From positions 1 to 55,027 of the forward strand of contig CAYQJS010000038.1 of the NCBI GenBank assembly GCA_964417895.1: 55,027 nt of DNA, read 5' to 3'. The notes under the pieces are model-generated. The model was given only the letters and a program-made list of their open reading frames with translations, made no database searches and had not been told where the DNA came from. Positions 33,817-40,432 of the stretch are shown piece by piece (the first letter of the stretch is position 1; each line of letters begins with the position of its first letter). The translations under genes were made by a program, and so were the position numbers. The stretch comes from CAYQJS01 sp964417895 (lineage in GTDB: Bacteria; Chloroflexota; UBA6077; SHYK01).

Positions 33817-36152
33817 TGGCAGCGCCTGCGCTCACGCCGGAGGCCGCCCGCATCTTCGAGGAGCCCGAGTACCGCGTCGAGGGCCCCCTCAAGGTCACGG
33901 GCCGGGCGCGCTATACCAGCGACGTTCGCCTTCCGGGCGCCCTCTGGGCCAGGTTCCTCCTCAGTCCCGTCTCCCACGCCCGCATCGCGGCAATCGACAC
34001 CTCGGCGGCGAAGGCCGTCCCTGGCGTGCACGCGGTGCTGACGGGGCAGGACATCGGGCCGCGGCGCTTCGGCCGGCAGCTCTACGACTGGCCTGTCCTG
34101 GCCTACGAGCGTGTGTTGCACATCGGCGAGCGTGTTGCGGCCGTCGCGGCCGAGACGCGGGAGGCTGCGGAGGAGGCGCTCAACCGCATCGAAGTGGAGT
34201 ACGAGGAGCTGCCCGGGGTCTTCGACTTCGAAGACGCACTCACCGCGGCGGCGCCTATCCTCCACCCCGATCCTTCCGGCTATTACTACCTGGGTGGCGA
34301 GCGCCCGCCCCGCCCGCACCTCAACTTGCAGGGCTATCGCATGGTCACCAAGGGCGAAGGAGACATCGAGCGCGTTTTCGCCCAGGCCGATCACGTCTTC
34401 GAGGACATCTACACGGGGCCGAAGCAGCACCAGGGCTACATCGAGCCGCATGCGTGCGTGGTCTGGATCGCTCCCGACGGCACGGTGCGGGTCTATTCGA
34501 CCAATAAGGCGCCCTTCTCGTTGCGGCACCAGCTCTCGGTGGTGACCGGCCTCCCCGCCCAGAGCATCGTGGTGGACAGCATGTTCATCGGCGGCGACTT
34601 CGGGGGCAAGGGCCACACCATCGAGGAGTTCCCCTGCTATTACCTGGCCAGAGCTACGGGCCTCCCCATCCGCGCGACGATGACCTACTCCGACGAGCTG
34701 GGGGCCTGCAACCCCCGACACGACGGGCGGATCTACCTGCGCACCGCCGTGAGCCGCGACGGCCGCCTCCTCGCCCACCAATCCCGCGCCTATTACAACG
34801 GCGGGGCTTACGGCGGCGCGAAGCCGACGCCCGGGTGCATGGTCCCCGCGGGATTCAGCTCGATGCAGGTCTATAACGTCCCGAACACCCGAATGGAGAC
34901 GTTCGTCGTCTACACCAACACGGTGCCCTCGGGGCACATGCGCGCCCCGGGCGCGACGCTGGCAGCCCTGGCGGGCGAGGGGCACGTGGACCACATTGCG
35001 CGTGAGCTGGGTATCGACCCGCTGGAGTTCCGCCTGCGTAACGCCCTGCGGCCGGGTGACACCGGCCCCCAGGGCGAGGCCATCAACAATCCCCGCGCCC
35101 TGGAGGTGCTGGAGACCGTCCGGCGCGAGACAAAGTGGGGTGAGCAGCCTCTCCCGCCGAACCACGGCCGCGGCCTCGCCCTCCGCCACCGGGACGTCGG
35201 GCAGGGCAAGACGCAGATCCTCCTTCGCTTACTGCCCAACGGTCGGATCGAAGCCCTGTATGGCACACCCGACCAGGGCAGCGGGTCGGCAACGGTGGTC
35301 CGGCGGGTGGCGGCCTCCATCCTGTCCGTCGAGCCCGAGCGGATCCACGTCAGGTACGGGCCCACCAGCGAGGCGCCCCCCGATCCCGGGGCCGGTGCCA
35401 GCCGTGTGACTCACATCGTGGGGCGTGCCACGATTCTCGCGGCGACCAGGCTCAAAGAGCAACTTGAAGAGCTGGCCGCCGAGGTCATGGGCTGGCCGGC
35501 GGGCCAGGTACGGCTCGAACACGACGAGTTTCGAGTTTCGAGTTCCGAGTTCCGAGGGGACGCGGAACTAGGAACCAGGAACTCGGAACTGGCCGCGCCG
35601 TTCGAGGAGGTGGCCGCGCGCATCGGACGCGGCGGGCCGGTGGAGGTGCTCGGCGAGTACGACAGCCAGGCGGGCGAGCACAAGCCCGAGGACACGAGCT
35701 TCTACGTCTGCGCGGTCGAGGTCGAGGTGGACCCGTCGACGGGCCAGGTTCGGCCCGTCGACGCCCTGATGGCGATTGACGTAGGGACCATCATCAACCC
35801 CATCGCGCACCAGGGCCAGCTCGAGGGCAGCTTCGTGTACGGCTACGGCAACGCGATGATGGAGGAGCTGGCGGTCGACGACGGCAAGGTAACCACGCTC
35901 AGCCTGGGCGAGTACAAGCTTCCCACCGAGATGGACGTCCCGCCTCTTCGGACGGTCCTGGTGCCGACCGAGGTGGGCCCCGGACCGTTCGGGGCCAAGG
36001 CCGCTGGCGAGATCACCAACAGCGGCGTGGCGCCCGCGTTCGCCAACGCCGTCCGCGACGCGGTCGGTGTCCGCGTGAAGGCCTACCCCATCACCGCCGA
36101 GCGGGTCTACGAGGCACTGCAGGAGCAGCGGCGGGAACCAGAGGCGTCGTGA
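33816..36152 (+). CDS. Molybdenum hydroxylase large subunit 1 (CoxL/XdhA-like)
   Basis: 778 residues from ATG 33816. The N-terminal a/b hammerhead domain begins VEGPLKVTGRARYTSDVRLP. Molybdopterin-binding regions include QHQGYIEPHACVV, MFIGGDFGGKG and SGHMRAPGATLA. The catalytic Glu is in GAKAAGEITNSGVAPA near residue 730. The active-site loop of form I CO dehydrogenase (AYRCSFR) is absent, so it is another hydroxylase. Residues about 570-595 are the product of in-frame element F. This is the most divergent of the three large subunits. Confidence 0.92.
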   Translation: MAAPALTPEAARIFEEPEYRVEGPLKVTGRARYTSDVRLPGALWARFLLSPVSHARIAAIDTSAAKAVPGVHAVLTGQDIGPRRFGRQLYDWPVLAYERVLHIGERVAAVAAETREAAEEALNRIEVEYEELPGVFDFEDALTAAAPILHPDPSGYYYLGGERPPRPHLNLQGYRMVTKGEGDIERVFAQADHVFEDIYTGPKQHQGYIEPHACVVWIAPDGTVRVYSTNKAPFSLRHQLSVVTGLPAQSIVVDSMFIGGDFGGKGHTIEEFPCYYLARATGLPIRATMTYSDELGACNPRHDGRIYLRTAVSRDGRLLAHQSRAYYNGGAYGGAKPTPGCMVPAGFSSMQVYNVPNTRMETFVVYTNTVPSGHMRAPGATLAALAGEGHVDHIARELGIDPLEFRLRNALRPGDTGPQGEAINNPRALEVLETVRRETKWGEQPLPPNHGRGLALRHRDVGQGKTQILLRLLPNGRIEALYGTPDQGSGSATVVRRVAASILSVEPERIHVRYGPTSEAPPDPGAGASRVTHIVGRATILAATRLKEQLEELAAEVMGWPAGQVRLEHDEFRVSSSEFRGDAELGTRNSELAAPFEEVAARIGRGGPVEVLGEYDSQAGEHKPEDTSFYVCAVEVEVDPSTGQVRPVDALMAIDVGTIINPIAHQGQLEGSFVYGYGNAMMEELAVDDGKVTTLSLGEYKLPTEMDVPPLRTVLVPTEVGPGPFGAKAAGEITNSGVAPAFANAVRDAVGVRVKAYPITAERVYEALQEQRREPEAS
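35526..35592. repeat. Heptad inverted-arm element F (in coding sequence)
   Basis: The left arm (35526-35556) is four words GAGTTTC/GAGTTCC. The right arm (35564-35592) is four words GGAACTN. The arms are complementary. In frame it encodes EFRVSSSEFR and LGTRNSEL inside large subunit 1, without breaking the gene. Confidence 0.85.
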
Positions 36153-36258
36153 TGGGTGCCGGCTGCTTGCACCGTTGGGTGCCAGGCCCCCCTTAGTCTC
36201 ACCGCATGGCCAGCCCCTCCGGCCATGGGTGCCTCGCCGGCTCGGCGCAGTACCTCTT

Positions 36259-36603
36259 TCAGCGGCCGAGCACGATGTCGATGCCCGCCAAGATGAGCTC
36301 AAGCTGACGGGTAGAGAGCTTCCCAATCAGCTCTGAGAGCAGAGAGCGGTCGATCGTGACGATCTGAGATACATTCGCCACCGCATCTTGCGGGAGGGCT
36401 GTGGAGTGGACGCGCAGCAGCACGTTGCCGGGGGCATCCGCCCACCGCAAGTTGCTCGTCAGGGGCACGCAGACAACCGTCCCAATACGGCTCCGGTTGA
36501 AGGCCTCGCCCTGAACGATGAGCACGGGCCGGCGAGAGCCGGGTCCAGAGCCGCTGGGGTCGGGGAGATCCGCCCACCAGACGTCGCCCTGGGTTATCAC
36601 CAC
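36259..36603 (-). CDS. MazF/PemK-like endoribonuclease toxin
   Basis: 114 residues. GTG 36603 or the adjacent GTG overlaps the antitoxin stop. Motifs include ITQGDVWWADLPDPSGSGPG, RRPVLIVQGEAFNRSRIGTVV, CVPLTSN and LPQDAVANVSQIVTIDR, which are typical of an active MazF. It is antisense to the Mo-hydroxylase locus and lies between large subunits 1 and 2, so it was probably inserted there as a unit with its antitoxin. Confidence 0.92.
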   Translation of the reverse strand: MVITQGDVWWADLPDPSGSGPGSRRPVLIVQGEAFNRSRIGTVVCVPLTSNLRWADAPGNVLLRVHSTALPQDAVANVSQIVTIDRSLLSELIGKLSTRQLELILAGIDIVLGR

Positions 36604-36833
36604 TCGATGCGCTCGAGCACGCTTCTCCCAGCTGCTGAAACCATTGGATCAGTGCCCCCATCCAACAGCTCGCAGACCCGGTTCAGAGTGTCGGTGACGG
36701 TTTCCGGATCATGCCGTGCGAGATACTCTCTGACTGCCTCCGTGTAGAGCTGGCTGCGTGATTTCCGCCGGCTCCGTGCCAGTCGCTCCGCTTCCGCGTA
36801 AACGTCGTCCGGGATCGAGATTGCCGTTTTCAT
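36597..36833 (-). CDS. Ribbon-helix-helix antitoxin (MazE-like)
   Basis: 78 residues. MKTAISIPDDVYAEAERLA with KSRSQLYTEAVREYLARH is a ribbon-helix-helix DNA-binding domain. The C-terminal part (VCELLDGGTDPMV) would bind the toxin. It is coupled to the downstream toxin by a 4-7 nt overlap. There is no ribosome-binding site, and a -10 element lies 6 nt before the ATG. Confidence 0.88.
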   Translation of the reverse strand: MKTAISIPDDVYAEAERLARSRRKSRSQLYTEAVREYLARHDPETVTDTLNRVCELLDGGTDPMVSAAGRSVLERIEW

Positions 36834-36839
36834 ACCGGA

Positions 36840-36845
36840 AGTATA
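36840..36845 (-). promoter_or_regulatory. Promoter -10 element TATACT, probably leaderless
   Basis: On the minus strand TATACT ends 6 nt before the antitoxin ATG (36833). The transcript would begin at or next to the start codon. Confidence 0.45.
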
Positions 36846-36961
36846 ACCGCTCTCGGGTCGTTACGTACCCTCGAACGAACGCGCCCGCCACGGCCGAGCC
36901 GAGATTCCGCCTGTAAACTGTTCGTCGCTGTGACTCAGCCAGGCTGGTTCTGGAGGTGCTC

Positions 36962-39265
36962 GTGGTTTTTGCGTTGAGTGAGACCAATATCCGCATCGAC
37001 GGCCACGAGAAGGTGACCGGCGCCGCCACGTTCGGCGCCGACATCAGCCGCCCGGGCATGCTGTGGGCGAAAGTGTTGCGCAGCCCCGTCCCCCACGCTC
37101 GTATCACCTCCATCGACACTTCCCGCGCCCGCACTCTCCCCGGCGTCCACGCCGTCCTCACCGCCAACGACCTCCCCGACTATCGCGTCGGCCGCTCCAT
37201 GCGCGATATGCCCGTCCTCGCCAGGCACAAGGTCCGCTTCATCGGCGAGAAGGTGGCCGCCGTCGCCGCCGTGGACCTCGACACCGCCGAGGAGGCGCTC
37301 TCCCTCATCGACGTGCAGTACGCCGAGCTACCGGCCGTCTTCGACCCCATCGAGGCCATGCAGCCGGGCGCTCCCCTTATCCACGACCCCGACACCGTCC
37401 GCGCCTGGGCTACCCCCACCCAGCGGGTCGCCGACTACCCCAACAGCGTGTCCAATCCCGTCTGGGGCGCCAGCGAGCAGGAGGTCACCGAGGCTCTCGG
37501 CCGAGCCGCCCACGTGTTCGAGCACACCTTCCGCACACCCGTCCAGCACCAGGGGTACATCGAGCCCCACGCCTGTCTCGTGGAGCTGGACGAGCAGGGC
37601 GTCGCCCACATCTGGGCGTCCAACAAGGCGCCGTTCCTCTTGCTGGACTATCTACGCGAGGGAATCGGCCTCACTCGTGAGCAGGTGGAGGTCCACATGC
37701 TGCCCCTGGGCGGGGACTTCGGCGGGAAGGGCTCGTTCATGGACATCCCGCTGGTCTATTTCCTGGCCAGGGCCAGCGGCCGTCCGGTGAAGATGATCAT
37801 GACCTACAGCGAGGAGCTGATGGCGGCGAACCCGCGCCACTCTGCGGTGATCACCGTCAGGAGCGGGTTCGACGCCGGTGGTCGGCTCGTCGCCCGCTGG
37901 ACGCGGTCGGTCTACAACAGCGGCGGCTACGCCGCCTTCAAGCCCGCGCCTAACGCAGCCTTGCCCGGCATCCGCGGCGGCGGCATCGGCGCCTACGACA
38001 TCCCCGTGTGGCGAGTGGAGGGCCACGTCGTCTACACCAACACAGTGCCATGCGGGCATATGCGGGCGCCGGGGGAGGCCCAACCCATGCACTCCGTAGA
38101 GTGCCACATGGACCTCTGCGCTCGGGCCATGGGCATCGACCCGCTGGAGCTGCGCCTCATCAACGCGCCGTCGCATCCCCGAAAGACGGAGACCGGCGAA
38201 CCCGGGTCCGCGCCGCGCGCGCGAGAGGCGCTGCGCGCCGCCGCGGACGCGATCGGCTGGTACGAGGCGCGAGGCACGAGGCATGAGGCGCGAAGGGAAG
38301 CTCGGCAAGAGCCTTCACCCCTCACGCCTCACGGCTCGCGGCTCGTCGGGAGGGGCATCGCTCTCGTCGAGGTGGGCAACAGCCTCGGCGAGTACACAGC
38401 GCAGATGATCGTCGAGCGGGGCCAGATCGTGCTCCACACGCCCATCATCGAGAACGGCGCCGGGATGCTCACCGTATTTCGCCAGCTGGCGGCCGAGGCG
38501 TTCGGGGTGCCGAAAGCACTGGTGCGGGTGGAGCAGACCACCCACGGCATCGACTACGACCGCGGCGTGGGCGGCAGCCGCATCACGCGGCTCATTGGCA
38601 AGATCATCGCGCTGCTAGCCCGCCGCCTGCAGGACCGGTTGGCCGAGCTGGTAGCGGCCGAGTTTGGCTACGACACAACTGCCGTGGGCGTCGAGGCGGG
38701 CGGTTTCCGCACTCCCGATGGCCGCTTCCACACCGTGGCGCAGGCGGCGTCCCTGGCGGGCGCCGACCTCTCGGAGCTGCTGCGCTACGAGCCTGGCGAG
38801 TCGGACATCGTGGACGTGTACGTCGCCATCGCGGCAGAGGTGGACCTGGACCGCGAGACCGGCGAGGTGTTTCTCAAGCGAGTGGTGAACGCGCACGAGG
38901 TGGGCCGAGTGGTCGACTCGCTGATGCACCAGGGCCAGATCGATGGTGGCCTGATGCAGGGCCTGGGCTACGCCCTCATGGAGGGGCAGGGCTTCGACGA
39001 GGGTCGCCCCACGAAAGTGAACCTGCACGAGTACAAGGTGCCGACCGCTGCCGACATCCCACGCCTGGAGACGATCCTGCTGGAGCCCGACCTGAGCCTG
39101 GGGATCACCCCCATCGGCGAGGGCCCGAACTGCGGCATGTCGGCCGCCATCACCAACGCTGTCGCTGACGCGGTGGGGCGCCAGGTGGACATCCCCGTCA
39201 CCGCTGAGGCGCTGGTGGGGGCCGACGCCTCGTTGAACGAATCGCCGTCACGGGTCACTATCTGA
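36962..39265 (+). CDS. Molybdenum hydroxylase large subunit 2 (CoxL/XdhA-like)
   Basis: 767 residues. GTG 36962 has GGAGG at 5 nt; GTG 36956 is inside that site. Motifs are GHEKVTGAATFGADISRPG, QHQGYIEPHACLVE, LGGDFGGKGSF, CGHMRAPGEAQP and the catalytic Glu in PIGEGPNCGMSAA. It lacks the CO dehydrogenase loop. Residues about 434-462 are element G; paralogue 3 has only 8 residues there. Two stretches (37227-37578, 37727-37944) are identical in DNA to large subunit 3. A TAAACT -10-like element lies at 36914. Confidence 0.92.
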   Translation: MVFALSETNIRIDGHEKVTGAATFGADISRPGMLWAKVLRSPVPHARITSIDTSRARTLPGVHAVLTANDLPDYRVGRSMRDMPVLARHKVRFIGEKVAAVAAVDLDTAEEALSLIDVQYAELPAVFDPIEAMQPGAPLIHDPDTVRAWATPTQRVADYPNSVSNPVWGASEQEVTEALGRAAHVFEHTFRTPVQHQGYIEPHACLVELDEQGVAHIWASNKAPFLLLDYLREGIGLTREQVEVHMLPLGGDFGGKGSFMDIPLVYFLARASGRPVKMIMTYSEELMAANPRHSAVITVRSGFDAGGRLVARWTRSVYNSGGYAAFKPAPNAALPGIRGGGIGAYDIPVWRVEGHVVYTNTVPCGHMRAPGEAQPMHSVECHMDLCARAMGIDPLELRLINAPSHPRKTETGEPGSAPRAREALRAAADAIGWYEARGTRHEARREARQEPSPLTPHGSRLVGRGIALVEVGNSLGEYTAQMIVERGQIVLHTPIIENGAGMLTVFRQLAAEAFGVPKALVRVEQTTHGIDYDRGVGGSRITRLIGKIIALLARRLQDRLAELVAAEFGYDTTAVGVEAGGFRTPDGRFHTVAQAASLAGADLSELLRYEPGESDIVDVYVAIAAEVDLDRETGEVFLKRVVNAHEVGRVVDSLMHQGQIDGGLMQGLGYALMEGQGFDEGRPTKVNLHEYKVPTAADIPRLETILLEPDLSLGITPIGEGPNCGMSAAITNAVADAVGRQVDIPVTAEALVGADASLNESPSRVTI
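37227..37578 (+). repeat. 352-bp block identical to 40707-41058
   Basis: The offset is exactly 3480 bp with no mismatch by eye. Flanking sequence is similar but diverged. The block ends at the point where large subunit 3 carries element H. Confidence 0.9.
37727..37944 (+). repeat. 218-bp block identical to 41285-41502
   Basis: The offset is 3558 bp, which is 78 bp more than in the first block because of element H. Sequence between the two blocks differs at many bases. Confidence 0.9.
38263..38345. repeat. Heptad inverted-arm element G (in coding sequence)
   Basis: The left arm (38263-38295) is about four words of GAGGCGC type. The right arm (38320-38345) is words of CTCACGC/CTCGCGG type. 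The arms are complementary. In frame it encodes EARGTRHEAR and LTPHGSRL in large subunit 2. Large subunit 3 lacks it. Confidence 0.85.
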
Positions 39266-39328
39266 CGGTCTGCGGCACGAAAACGATCAGCAGGGCCGCG
39301 ACGAGAAGGAGGAACGGCGCATCGACAA

Positions 39329-39634
39329 TCATGACGCCACCGCCTCAATGGAGCACGCCGTCGGCGTGTCCCCTTCGTTGTAGAAGCCAGCGTCCACCGC
39401 CTCCTTGTAGACGGCGAGGCTTGCGAGCTCTCGGGCCGTGAACGGATAGGGAGTCGAGTCTGGCTGGACGGAGAAGTCCGGAAGCCTCAGGTCGTCGCAG
39501 TCAGGCGCCGCCTCGTCCATCCATCCATCACCGTACAGGCCGGCCGCGATGGCCGCTCTGAACGATAGGAGCCGGTCCCGCTCCTGGTCGGTGAACACGT
39601 AGCTCGTTCGGTCATTCGCCTCTGGTTCCCGCAT
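39329..39634 (-). CDS. Small hypothetical protein with an internal repeat
   Basis: 101 residues from ATG 39634 with GGGGGTGA upstream. I know no function. The sequence holds two related motifs of about 22 residues: FTDQERDRLLSFRAAIAAGLY and FTARELASLAVYKEAVDAGFY. The pattern FTxxExxxLxxxxxAxxAGxY is shared. The protein is acidic and probably cytoplasmic. It lies antisense between large subunits 2 and 3, next to a cupin gene. Confidence 0.65.
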   Translation of the reverse strand: MREPEANDRTSYVFTDQERDRLLSFRAAIAAGLYGDGWMDEAAPDCDDLRLPDFSVQPDSTPYPFTARELASLAVYKEAVDAGFYNEGDTPTACSIEAVAS

Positions 39635-39817
39635 GTCGGTCACCCCCTGGCTTTGCTGCTTCCAGGGTAGAGGCCGGGCGGGCGCCCGGGCATCTGCGGA
39701 ACCGTACATTCGGCTATGGATATCCTGGTGGGCGCGGGAGCCGTGGCCTGCATATGCAGACAGGGCAGATGCCCACGCCTTGGAGAATCCCGGCGAACGG
39801 CCTCGTTTCGGAGGGCG

Positions 39818-40171
39818 TCACTCGACGACGGTGGTGACGCTGCCCACCTTCGTGAGCGAGATGTGCGACATCGCCGAATGCTCGGTGGCGCCGTGCCAGT
39901 GCTTCTCGCCGGCGACGACGTGGACGATATCGCCAGAGTGCACTTCCACCTGCCGCTCTTCGTTGGCCACGTATCCCAGACCATAGGTGACGAAGAGCAC
40001 CTGGTCCCCCGAGTGGATATGCCACCTGTTGCGGGCGCCGATTGCGAAGTTGACCATCGCCAGCGCGTAGTCAGCGCTGTCTCCTAACAGGTCCTGCCGT
40101 GTCACGTCCCCAATGAAAATCGGGGTATCGGCCTTCTGGGGCCTGACTTCGGAAACGCGAATGAGCTTCAT
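39818..40171 (-). CDS. Small single-domain cupin
   Basis: 117 residues. The cupin motif is NRWHIHSGDQVLFVTYGLG with HxH, and GDIVHVVAGEKHWHG with the third His. Proteins of this size are often carboxymuconolactone-decarboxylase-associated or act as small metal-dependent isomerases and dioxygenases. It is antisense to the Mo-hydroxylase genes and is preceded (in its direction) by repeat-free DNA. Confidence 0.85.
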   Translation of the reverse strand: MKLIRVSEVRPQKADTPIFIGDVTRQDLLGDSADYALAMVNFAIGARNRWHIHSGDQVLFVTYGLGYVANEERQVEVHSGDIVHVVAGEKHWHGATEHSAMSHISLTKVGSVTTVVE

Positions 40172-40261
40172 TTGAGCAACTCCCAGCCTCGAATCCTGTC
40201 CGCCTTACTGTACGTCAGCCGCCAGCCGCGGCCCGCGCCCGGACGCGGTGTGCCTGGCTGG

Positions 40262-40267
40262 TAAACT
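40262..40267 (+). promoter_or_regulatory. Extended -10-like element TGGTAAACT upstream of large subunit 3
   Basis: TAAACT with an upstream TG lies 10 bp before an ATG at 40278. The short frame from that ATG runs into the hairpin repeat at 40332 and stops at 40430. A TAAACT also precedes large subunit 2 (36914-36919). Confidence 0.35.
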
Positions 40268-40331
40268 CCATCCCGTCATGACTCCCGAACCAGACGCCTG
40301 CGTCCCTAGCAGCGCAGCGGACAAGCCAGCC

Positions 40332-40432
40332 TGTCATCCTGAGCGAAACGAAGGATCTGTCACGAGCGCAAAGTGCCATACACAAACGCAGCTCTGGCGA
40401 CAGCTCCTTCGGCCTACGGTCTCAGGATGACA
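40332..40432. repeat. TGTCATCCTGAGCG hairpin repeat overlapping a start codon
   Basis: The left end TGTCATCCTGAGCGAAACGAAGGATC is complementary in part to the right end TCCTTCGGCC…CTCAGGATGACA. The ATG used for large subunit 3 (40427) is inside the right end. Confidence 0.75.

Noticed and set aside
33816..36152. Assignment of large subunit 1 as aerobic CO dehydrogenase CoxL
   Set aside because: The AYRCSFR active-site loop is absent and Cox-type accessory genes also accompany other Mo hydroxylases.
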